From assembly GCA_900546675.1 (NCBI GenBank), contig URDQ01000015.1, forward strand, positions 1 through 32,184: a stretch of DNA of 32,184 nt. Reading direction: 5' to 3'. A program made the translations under genes and the position numbers. Under the pieces are notes generated by a model that worked only from the letters and a program-made list of their open reading frames with translations, made no database searches and was not told the origin of the DNA. Shown here in pieces: positions 1-6,545 of the stretch. Position 1 is the first letter of the stretch, and each line of letters starts with the position of its first letter. The DNA is from an uncultured Porphyromonas sp. (lineage in GTDB: Bacteria; Bacteroidota; Bacteroidia; Bacteroidales; Porphyromonadaceae).

Positions 1-273
1 CCACCACTCGTCAGCCTTAGCTTGTTCGTGCTCAGTCAACCCATTAAGTCGTTCGCTGAAGAGCGTCTTGGAGTGGCGATTTTCAAACCTATTCGTCAGT
101 GCACGAGCAATCTTCTTAGCCTGCAGGGCATCGATGGTGGGGTCGAAGCCGACGTTGAGCAGGATCAGCGAATGGACATTTCCCCGCACATCACGATAAG
201 ACTCCTTCAGTCGATAATAAGGAGCCTTCTCGCCGATGGCTGGATTGAAACGAGTCTGAACATTTGCGTGCAT
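1..273 (-). CDS. IS transposase, N-terminal part (runs off the window edge)
   Basis: The reading frame opens with ATG at 273 and stays open for 91 codons to base 1, so the gene continues outside the window. The product begins MHANVQTRFNPAIGEKAPYY and contains RDVRGNVHSLILLNVGF. I recognise this opening from IS4/IS1634-like transposases common in Porphyromonas and Bacteroides, where it precedes the DDE catalytic domain; that domain is not visible here. A transposase would cut and join the element's ends. The family call is from memory of the N-terminal sequence, without a search. Whether the element is intact cannot be judged from this fragment. Confidence 0.75.
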   Translation of the reverse strand, partial: MHANVQTRFNPAIGEKAPYYRLKESYRDVRGNVHSLILLNVGFDPTIDALQAKKIARALTNRFENRHSKTLFSERLNGLTEHEQAKADEWW

Positions 274-297
274 GGCGCAAAGTAACAACAAATATTT

Positions 298-314
298 CAC
301 CCAAAAGTGTCCTA
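298..314 (-). repeat. Possible terminal repeat of the IS at the window edge
   Basis: Just upstream of the transposase start the minus strand reads TAGGACACTTTTGGGTG. A closely similar 17-mer, TAGGACACTATTGCGTC (14 of 17 identical), lies in the same orientation at 32097-32081 at the other end of the window. The position 25 bases upstream of a transposase start suits an element terminus, but the second inverted end of this IS is not in the window, so this is inference from proximity and similarity only. Confidence 0.3.
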
Positions 315-411
315 CAAATCGGAATTAGCTCCGCTCACCGAAAGCCCCCTTTGAAACTCAATCAGTTACGACTCTCGCCTCCTCAAATATCGGGGCAAAA
401 CGTCCCGAAAT

Positions 412-735
412 TCATTTTTGCCGTGAAACTTGGGTTAGCTCTGTATCCGACTTTTCAAGAAGAGCCGAGTCTGTGGAGTCTATTGCCATATATGGGTAAT
501 ATGATAGACTACGCAACTCTTCAGGAGTGGCTGACTGGGCTACAAAGTCGTATACCAGAGGAGCTCCATCAGCAGTATCGCACTCTTCGGGGTGTACTGA
601 TGTAAACTGCTTTGATGCCCATAAGATATCAGCTGGGATACCTGCAGCTCCTGCTGGGCAATACTGTTGGGTAGTGGATTTAGCACTAGTGGTAATCGAT
701 GTCTGCATAGGTGGTGTCGTTCTTAGTTTGCTCAT
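412..735 (-). CDS. Doubtful small ORF between IS and phage remnant
   Basis: This 107-codon frame begins MSKLRTTPPMQTSITTSAKS and is rich in Ser/Thr/Ala. I recognise no family, no membrane segment and no signal peptide. It lies on the same strand as all other genes here and in a stretch otherwise without a gene (274-804), which is why it is listed. No clear ribosome binding site or promoter precedes it on the minus strand; the only good promoter nearby points the other way. It could be a fragment of phage or IS passenger DNA, or simply a chance open frame. Confidence 0.2.
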   Translation of the reverse strand: MSKLRTTPPMQTSITTSAKSTTQQYCPAGAAGIPADILWASKQFTSVHPEECDTADGAPLVYDFVAQSATPEELRSLSYYPYMAIDSTDSALLEKSDTELTQVSRQK

Positions 736-766
736 GTCGTGTTTTGCTCTGCTAGTAAGTTGGTTA

Positions 767-798
767 TTTGGTAGTTTGAGATATAGTTACTATCTTTG
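767..798 (+). promoter_or_regulatory. Strong Bacteroidota-type promoter pointing right
   Basis: TTTG at 767-770, a 20-base spacer, then TATCTTTG at 791-798 matches the Bacteroidota primary sigma consensus (TTTG, 19-21 bases, TAnnTTTG) in every specified base. The expected start of transcription, about 7 bases downstream, falls at about 804-806, the first bases of the inverted repeat at 805-885. It is the only convincing plus-strand promoter I found in a window whose genes all run the other way. Confidence 0.6.
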
Positions 799-804
799 CT
801 GGCA

Positions 805-885
805 AGAAAGGACGTATATCTCAATGTAAGTCTCACCTAAGCGTCGTGAACGAGGTAACAGCATTTGAGATGTATGTCCTTTCTG
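805..885 (+). ncRNA. Long hairpin, candidate small structured RNA
   Basis: The arm 805-826 (AGAAAGGAC... CTCAATG) is nearly the reverse complement of 862-885 (CATTTGAGATGTATGTCCTT followed by TCTG). Inside the 35-base loop, ACCT and AGGT pair again around CGT/ACG. The predicted start site of the promoter at 767-798 coincides with the first base of the left arm, so an RNA of about 80 nt would be almost wholly base-paired. No T-run follows, so a longer transcript would be antisense to the phage remnant. Alternatives are a bidirectional terminator for that remnant (its stop codon is at 886-888), or the trace of a small inverted-repeat mobile element. Confidence 0.4.
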
Positions 886-1713
886 TCATTCTATAGTTGG
901 GGGACCTGAAATGATGTCCTTAGGTTTCTTCCCTTCAATGGTGTATAGAACCTCTTTGAAGTCATACTTGCGGTGAACCTTGCAGTTGAGGTAGTAAGTC
1001 TCTCCCCCAATCTTTGTCTCATAATAGGTAAAACAGGCTGCTTCACGAATATGCTTAATGGTACCATCAGCACGTTGACGTAGCTTGCCCCAACCGATGT
1101 AGCGCATCTCTATAGGGTCGCCAACTTTGTAATCACATAGCCAGCGCTGTATGTTGGAATCTTCTATGGCGTGCTCTTGGATGCTCTTTAGGGAACTACG
1201 CAAGATGAGCATCAGCCCTGTTACAGCATTGCTACTATCGACTGCTTTCCCTTTGAAGGGATCGATTTGCGCTTTCTTTTCTCTAACAGCATCTTTTGCA
1301 CTAGCCTGCACCTGCTTTAGATCATCTATTCCCTCTAGCTTGCTGTGTATCTCGCACTCGAGGTTGTCGCCTAGGGAGGTGGCGAGGTGGGGGTTGAGGC
1401 AGTGCTTGTAGCCACGCTTGCCGTAGTAGGGGTGGTGCGGGGGGAAGATGACGCCCTCTTTGCCGGGGTTGTAGCGGAAGATGCTGGCTTTGCCCTGCGT
1501 CATATCGTCGAAGACGTCTTGCGCCCGCTGGCTATTGGACAGGGGGAAGTCCTCTTTAAGAACCGGTATGACGTGACAGCGACAGTTCCAGCCGTTGGGC
1601 GGGAAGGCGGTGTCCCAGAAGGGGTCGCTCATGGGCAGCGTCACCCCCTCGAGGGCAGCATGCTCGGGGCGCACCTTATCGTCTAGAGCGGTGCGGTACT
1701 GCTGTGAGCTTAG
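886..1713 (-). pseudogene. Mu gpF / SPP1 gp7-like phage head morphogenesis protein, 5' truncated
   Basis: The frame contains KVRPEHAALEGVTLP, DPFWDTAFPPNGWNCRC and HPYYGKRGYKHC, the C-terminal signature of Mu gpF/SPP1 gp7 minor head proteins, which join the portal and capsid during assembly. Recognisable similarity (QQYRTALDD) continues upstream of the only usable start, GTG at 1674, as far as an in-frame TGA at 1714-1716; the rest of the normally longer N-terminus is gone. After the signature come roughly 110 residues (LKSIQEHA..., RWLCDYKVGDP..., YYLNCKVHRKYDFKEVLYTIEGKK) resembling the nuclease-like tails sometimes fused to phage head proteins; that part of the call is tentative. No other head, portal or tail gene is present, so this is prophage debris beside an IS. 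Confidence 0.7.
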
Positions 1714-1808
1714 TCACTTGTAGCATACTCTCTGACACTTATCTACTCTACCCTACTGAGTATAAGCGAGGATTGGGCGGATGAAGGCTATGGATCTATG
1801 TATAAAAG

Positions 1809-1847
1809 AGCCCCCGCACGACTCTACGATGAGAGCGTGCGGGGGCT
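1809..1847 (-). terminator. Rho-independent terminator of the glutamate mutase operon
   Basis: AGCCCCCGCACG at 1809-1820 pairs perfectly with CGTGCGGGGGCT at 1836-1847, with an inner CTCT/AGAG extension. On the minus strand the stem is followed by CTTTTATA. It lies 57 bases after the stop of the DUF4387 gene and reads in that gene's direction. Bases 1717-1903 otherwise hold no gene I can support. Confidence 0.85.
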
Positions 1848-1903
1848 GACGCTATATTTAGGAGCTATTAAAGCCCTATTTAATCTGTTCTAAACGGTCA
1901 GGC

Positions 1904-2224
1904 TTAGTACTGGATGGAGAGACCCATCAGAGGCGCATGCTGCTGCGCACCATAGACGTCACGCTCACCGAGGTTGCCCGAAGGGATGGGGCGGACGATG
2001 GTACACTTGATCGCCTTAGCAGGGTCGAAGTAGACAATCTTGACGATGTGGTCAGGCTTGATGTGATAGAGATCACAGAAAGTCTGCTCGGTGATCGCCT
2101 TAGCAGCCTTCACCTGATTGTATATATCGAAGTCCTTGAAGATGATATCGAAGGTGATCTCATAGGGACCCGAATTCTTGCTCCGGATGACGGAGGCTAT
2201 ATCCATTAACTTGTGCTGTGTCAT
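1904..2224 (-). CDS. DUF4387 family protein, AtuA partner
   Basis: The 106-residue product matches the DUF4387 pattern: DIASVIRSKNSGPYEITFDI near the N-terminus, FDPAKAIKCTIVRP in the middle, and GERDVYGAQQHAPLMGL at the end. These small soluble proteins are typically encoded right after an AtuA-like (DUF1446) protein and are thought to act with it; no reaction has been firmly assigned to my knowledge. The gene starts 24 bases after the AtuA-like gene and is the last of the glutamate mutase operon, just before the terminator. In this setting a role in converting mesaconate or citramalate is inferred, not shown. Confidence 0.85.
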   Translation of the reverse strand: MTQHKLMDIASVIRSKNSGPYEITFDIIFKDFDIYNQVKAAKAITEQTFCDLYHIKPDHIVKIVYFDPAKAIKCTIVRPIPSGNLGERDVYGAQQHAPLMGLSIQY

Positions 2225-2248
2225 TGTTTGATACGATCTAAAGGTTCA

Positions 2249-3637
2249 TTATTTACGCTGACCATCAGCATACTCTATGTACTCGACGGGGAAGTACTGC
2301 TTGGGGTCCTCCACCTGAAGTAGGTGATAGAGGCTAAACTCGTAGACCTCACCCATATGGCAGTCAGAGGGCGAGAAGGGGAAGGCGAGGTTGCCCGCCG
2401 TAGCGATACGTCCCTCGTAGCCGAAGTGTAGCATCGTACTACGTGCGAAGCTACAGATCGTGTCAGCCTCCTTCTGCGTCTTAGCCACAGCCTCGATGAC
2501 GACCATAAGCTCTGAACCCATATTGCCATCGATGCCATCAAACATACTCATGACGCCGTTCTTGCCGTAGATCTTGAAGTCGAGGTAGTAGTCCTTGATC
2601 CCGTAGTTGTCGAAGTTGTCCTTGACACGAGCCTTGACACTCTCGATGATGGAGTCGATCTTGCTGATCATAATCGGATCTGTCGTAGCCGCAATAGAGA
2701 TGGTGCGGTAGCCTACGAGACGGGTAGCCTCGAGCTTGAGGAAGTAGCCATCGGTCGGCTCGAAGACGGTACCTGAGATCTTGACTTTGTTGTCATCAAT
2801 CTGCTCGAAGTGACATCCGTGTAGATCGAGCGCACCACCAGGACCAGGAAGGTGGTAAGGATCGGTCTTCTCATAGAGCGTGTGACCAGCTACGGAGAGG
2901 GTCGTACACTTACGATCCTTGGAAAGTGGCTCGAGGACAAAGTGATCCTTGCGCAGATAGCCAAACATACAGTCACTACCGCTACCAGGCAATGCGCAGA
3001 TAGCAGCACACTCGAGGATCTTACCCATGTGCAGTGCGAGTGCACGATCGAAGCCCTCCTTGATAGCAAGGCTGGCGAAGACGCTCGGGTCATACGAACG
3101 CCCTGCGATGATGACATCTGCACCACCCTTGAGTGCCTCTACAAAAGGCTCCTCGCCCATCTGAGCGACGATGCGGACGGACTCTTCGATGTCCTTCTTT
3201 GTAGCCTCGGGAGCTGGTGCTAGGGGCGTGATGTGTCCCTCGTCAAACTCACGAAGGATGGTCTCTTTGTCAAACTCAGAGCGGATGACCGCTAGGCGTA
3301 GTGAGAGCTTCTTATCAGCAATGATCTCTCGTACTATCTCTAGCACCCAGTCCACATGAGCATTGGCACCAGAGCCACCAGCAGAGCCAACGACTACGGG
3401 CACTTTGTTCTCGACACCCGCCTGGATCATAATCTCTAGGTCACGCTTCACGGAGTTGCGATCGGTGAAGCTCACGCCTGCCCCTAGGTAGTAAGGACCT
3501 GGATCTGTCGAACCAGCATCTGCTGCGATGACGTGGGGCTTGCGCTTCATTCCCTCACGGAAGGATGCCTCGGGGAATCCATACCCGAGGATCGCTGTCG
3601 TGGAGAGTACTCTTATTTCGTCTGTTATTGGAGTCAT
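2249..3637 (-). CDS. AtuA-like (DUF1446) protein of the methylaspartate operon
   Basis: A 462-residue cytosolic protein with the hallmarks of the acyclic-terpene-utilisation AtuA family: HVIAADAGSTDPGPYYLGAG near residue 34, VGSAGGSGANAHVDWVLEIV, ADVIIAGRSYDPSVFA, and GCHFEQIDDN in the C-terminal half. AtuA itself belongs to geranyl/citronellol breakdown, but many homologues lie far from terpene genes, so the family name should not be taken as a function. Here it follows methylaspartate ammonia-lyase and precedes DUF4387. The operon has no mesaconate hydratase and no citramalate lyase, so this protein is a candidate for the hydration or cleavage of the C5 acid. The start MTPITDEIRVLST is the first in frame and fits the family. 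Confidence 0.85.
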   Translation of the reverse strand: MTPITDEIRVLSTTAILGYGFPEASFREGMKRKPHVIAADAGSTDPGPYYLGAGVSFTDRNSVKRDLEIMIQAGVENKVPVVVGSAGGSGANAHVDWVLEIVREIIADKKLSLRLAVIRSEFDKETILREFDEGHITPLAPAPEATKKDIEESVRIVAQMGEEPFVEALKGGADVIIAGRSYDPSVFASLAIKEGFDRALALHMGKILECAAICALPGSGSDCMFGYLRKDHFVLEPLSKDRKCTTLSVAGHTLYEKTDPYHLPGPGGALDLHGCHFEQIDDNKVKISGTVFEPTDGYFLKLEATRLVGYRTISIAATTDPIMISKIDSIIESVKARVKDNFDNYGIKDYYLDFKIYGKNGVMSMFDGIDGNMGSELMVVIEAVAKTQKEADTICSFARSTMLHFGYEGRIATAGNLAFPFSPSDCHMGEVYEFSLYHLLQVEDPKQYFPVEYIEYADGQRK

Positions 3638-3658
3638 ATCTCGATATTATGTTTTACT

Positions 3659-3718
3659 GTTAGAGGTTAGCTTTTGGCTGTTAGCTAAAGTCTAACCTCT
3701 AACTTCTAATTTCTAAAA
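3659..3718. repeat. TTAGAGG-type inverted repeat between atuA-like gene and mal
   Basis: GTTAGAGGTTAG at 3659-3670 pairs perfectly with CTAACCTCTAAC at 3692-3703, around a loop carrying TTTTGGCTGTTAGCT. TTCTAATTTCTAA follows. The same word set occurs at 15876-15969, 19424-19541 and near 27737, so this is a dispersed intergenic repeat. Inside the operon transcript it would form a 12-bp stem and could lower expression of the two downstream genes or protect the upstream message. Confidence 0.65.
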
Positions 3719-3719
3719 T

Positions 3720-4964
3720 CTACTTCAGCACATCCTTGAGAGCGAGTACACGGCTCATCTCGTTGAAGATGATCATGTATCCCTCATCAACACCCATACC
3801 AGGCTTAGCTAGGCACTGGCAGGGAGATGTAGCCATAGCGATGTTGGCACAAACCTCTGCTGAGCGGTTGGTCTCATTGCAAGTACCACCTAGATAAGCG
3901 CGCATGTTGTGCTGCTTGCAGTAGAGGACAGCCTCGATAGCATTGTTGACACCACCGAGGTCAGGCGTCTTGATCTGAACCATATGTCCAGCCTTGCGCT
4001 CAGAGAAAGCGATGATATCCTCGAGCGTGTTGCACCACTCGTCAGCGACGATCTGGCACTTAGAGCCCTTGGCATCAAGTAGCTCACGGATCTTAGCTAG
4101 AGCCTCGATCTGTGGCTCACGAGCGTCCATATCTACAGGGCCCTCGACACGTAGTTCGAAGGGAGCAACGATCTCAGAGAGCTCGTGGAGATAGTCAGCG
4201 ATGCGCTGGAAGTCGTTGTTGAAGACGATGCTCAGCGTACCATATACGTCGATATGGATAGCGGGCTCGTAATTGGGGTTCTGACGCATGGTGACGATAC
4301 GATCACGGAGCCACTGGAGGTACTCCTTGATCTTCTCACCCTTGAGACCGACCTTGGTCTCTACATTATTAAAGAGAGCGTGTGGCAGTACGCCCACCTC
4401 CTTCATAATCATCTTATCAACGTTGAGATAGCGGTCGTCGCCACTCTGCGAGAAGATGGGAACCATCGTATCAGAGATCTTCGTACCATACTCGTCAGCG
4501 ACTACCTGCGCCATCAGCTTGTGCTGGCTCTTAGCGACAGCGTCTAGACAAGCCTGTGTGACACCGTAGCGGATTGCCGTGTGGTACTTCTTGCCATCTG
4601 CATTGACGTGCTTGTCAACGAGGTCTGCCATCTCGCGGAATGAGGTGATCTCCTTGCCCTCATAGAGCGGAGCGATCTCCTTCATAATGACTGGGATAAA
4701 GCTCTCAGCGAGGAACAGGGGATCACGACCACCAGCTCCTGAGTACTGTACAGCAGCACAGTCACCGTGAGCTATAGAGCCATCCTCTAGGATAAAGAGG
4801 ACAGAGATGGACTCGCCCGCCTGACGTACAGACGTAAAGCCTGGAGTCACGGGATCGCCTGAGTAAAAGGCACCATCGTTTTTAGCGCCCTTCTTGATGG
4901 CCTTCTGGTCGTCAAAGAAGAATCCTGTCTTGCCTGGGGCACAGACTACCTTCTTGATCTTCAT
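3720..4964 (-). CDS. mal: Methylaspartate ammonia-lyase
   Basis: It removes ammonia from (2S,3S)-3-methylaspartate to give mesaconate, the second step of glutamate fermentation by the methylaspartate route. The 414-residue product is one longer than the well-studied Clostridium tetanomorphum enzyme (413). All its key residues are found one position later: catalytic His195 (in LPHALFNN) and Lys332 (QIKTPDLGG), and magnesium ligands Asp239 (HIDVYG), Glu274 (RVEGP) and Asp308 (VADEW). I chose the start MKIKKVVCAPGKTGFF at 4964. The upstream 19 codons to 5021 have low-complexity content (NSNNLINPSN), overlap a hairpin and do not fit the family. It lies directly downstream of glmE, which supplies its substrate. 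Confidence 0.95.
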   Translation of the reverse strand: MKIKKVVCAPGKTGFFFDDQKAIKKGAKNDGAFYSGDPVTPGFTSVRQAGESISVLFILEDGSIAHGDCAAVQYSGAGGRDPLFLAESFIPVIMKEIAPLYEGKEITSFREMADLVDKHVNADGKKYHTAIRYGVTQACLDAVAKSQHKLMAQVVADEYGTKISDTMVPIFSQSGDDRYLNVDKMIMKEVGVLPHALFNNVETKVGLKGEKIKEYLQWLRDRIVTMRQNPNYEPAIHIDVYGTLSIVFNNDFQRIADYLHELSEIVAPFELRVEGPVDMDAREPQIEALAKIRELLDAKGSKCQIVADEWCNTLEDIIAFSERKAGHMVQIKTPDLGGVNNAIEAVLYCKQHNMRAYLGGTCNETNRSAEVCANIAMATSPCQCLAKPGMGVDEGYMIIFNEMSRVLALKDVLK

Positions 4965-5007
4965 ATTACTTGGATTTATTAGATTGTTAGAATTGATTGC
5001 TAGAAAG

Positions 5008-5033
5008 AGTGCTACCCCCATAGGGATAGCACT
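5008..5033 (-). promoter_or_regulatory. Hairpin between glmE and mal
   Basis: AGTGCTA at 5008-5014 pairs with TAGCACT at 5027-5033, extended by CCC/GGG. On the minus strand it is followed by CTTTCTAG, only a weak T-run. It is more likely an mRNA processing, stability or partial-termination element setting the relative amounts of mutase and ammonia-lyase than a full terminator. Confidence 0.45.
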
Positions 5034-5048
5034 ACTATAGATTAAGTC

Positions 5049-6497
5049 TTAGGGTCTACCGACGAGGAAGCCCTTGCCAATAGCGTAGACATCGTCGATA
5101 ACCATCTGGAAGCTCACGGGACGATTTTCGAAGCGTGAACGCTCCTCAAGTCTCTCACGATGGAAGGCCTTGAGATCCTCCGTAAAGGGTAGATTACCCG
5201 TGTCGAGGATACGTACGGCACCATTGTCATCACGAGCAGGTAGTACCTTGCCCGCATTGTAGCGACTAGGCGCAAAGGGGATGTCCAGCACACCTGCCTC
5301 AAAGGCAGCAACCGTGCCGAGAGCTAGATCGCCCTTGCCCAGCTCGAAGACCTTGTCGAGGATGCACTTCGTCTCTCGGACGATCACATCAGACTCATGC
5401 TCTACCACAGGAATGTCTATGAGTGACTGATCACGAAGCATAGAGATGACCTGCTTGGTAGCACGTAGTCCAGCGGCGTTTGCCTCCTTGGTGGGGACAC
5501 CCATCGCCTCGTGTGGTGTCTTGACAATAACCTTAGTAGCCTTGGCTAGAGCAGCCGTAGCTGAGCCCCAAGAGATGACACCAAAGGCCTTTGCCTCGTC
5601 CTGTGGGAAGCCACCCATCCACTGGTGGAAGACGGTCGTAATGCGTACATCGTCGTAGCCATACTCCTTGAGATAGCTATTGGTCAACTCGCGGAGCGAG
5701 CGAATAGCTGCAACATCTTGGATCACATTACCGCACTGACCATAGCCCACGGTAATATCCTTGACACCCTGCTCAGCGGCGAGAAGTGTCTCGATGACGG
5801 CCACTGCGTTGGAGATACAGGGAGGAATAAGCGTACCAGTCAGAGGGCCAAACGGCTCGCGGTTGATGCTCACGCCAGCCTCCTCGTACATACCTACGAG
5901 GCGATCCGTGTACTGCCAGTACATAATAGTTTTCTCGAGGGAGAAGTTCTTGGAGTAAGGGATATTGTACGAGATACCGCCACCCTCATAAGAGGTAAAG
6001 CCACCAGCGATAGAGATCTCTGTAAGGAGACGTGCGTCAGGCGTACCGTGGCGCACCTGTACAGGGTTCTTGAGTGCAGAGGTAACCGTACGGCAGATCT
6101 TCGTACCGTAGTTGACGATCGGGAAGCCGTTGAGCATAGATCGTCCCGACTCCTTACTCTTGATGATGCCGTTCTCAGCCTCGTGGTAGCGGTTGAGACG
6201 TGTGTAGCTATCGACCGTCGAGGGGAGCAGATCAGCACCGCCCTCCTCTTCTAGAAACTGCAAGAGCTTGATGTGCTCCGTATATAGAGCCACACCAGCA
6301 CGAGGCTGTATGAGCGTGCGCCCCTCAGCGTCTGCCTGAGCGAGCTTGCGTCCGAAGATTTTCTCCTCGGGGATTGACTTTTGAAATTCGACAGCCTCTT
6401 CAAAGTTGACATCTTTGCCCGTAGGCCATGAGGCGAGAACCTCCTTGCGCTCCTTGTAGAAGGTATCGTTATCTATGCGCTTATTCCTAAGTTCCAT
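5049..6497 (-). CDS. glmE: Glutamate mutase epsilon (catalytic) subunit
   Basis: GlmE forms the TIM-barrel catalytic subunit that, with GlmS and adenosylcobalamin, interconverts L-glutamate and (2S,3S)-3-methylaspartate by a radical carbon-skeleton rearrangement in the cytosol. The 482-residue length is typical of the family. Conserved stretches include FPIVNYGTKICRTVTS and PVQVRHGTPDARLL, TSYEGGGISYNIPYSKN (substrate/cofactor pocket), GYGQCGNVIQDVAAIRSL and FHQWMGGFPQDEAKAFGVI. The start MELRNKRIDNDTFYKER fits homologues. It lies 48 bases after glmL and 84 bases before mal, in the order expected for a single transcription unit with its activator and the next pathway enzyme. Confidence 0.96.
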   Translation of the reverse strand: MELRNKRIDNDTFYKERKEVLASWPTGKDVNFEEAVEFQKSIPEEKIFGRKLAQADAEGRTLIQPRAGVALYTEHIKLLQFLEEEGGADLLPSTVDSYTRLNRYHEAENGIIKSKESGRSMLNGFPIVNYGTKICRTVTSALKNPVQVRHGTPDARLLTEISIAGGFTSYEGGGISYNIPYSKNFSLEKTIMYWQYTDRLVGMYEEAGVSINREPFGPLTGTLIPPCISNAVAVIETLLAAEQGVKDITVGYGQCGNVIQDVAAIRSLRELTNSYLKEYGYDDVRITTVFHQWMGGFPQDEAKAFGVISWGSATAALAKATKVIVKTPHEAMGVPTKEANAAGLRATKQVISMLRDQSLIDIPVVEHESDVIVRETKCILDKVFELGKGDLALGTVAAFEAGVLDIPFAPSRYNAGKVLPARDDNGAVRILDTGNLPFTEDLKAFHRERLEERSRFENRPVSFQMVIDDVYAIGKGFLVGRP

Positions 6498-6545
6498 GTG
6501 ATAGGGGAATCTGTATGAGTGATTGAGTCTTTTTGTATGTCTATA

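Noticed and set aside
527..829. 100-codon plus-strand frame with a hydrophobic stretch
   Set aside because: It overlaps the good plus-strand promoter itself, has no ribosome binding site and no resemblance to a known membrane protein.
4965..5021. Longer N-terminus for methylaspartate ammonia-lyase
   Set aside because: It overlaps an RNA hairpin and adds 19 residues absent from the family; with the shorter start, all catalytic residues align with a constant one-residue offset.
5625..6254. 209-codon plus-strand open frame inside glmE
   Set aside because: It is antisense to a gene with complete family motifs and has no recognisable product; it arises from the codon bias of glmE.
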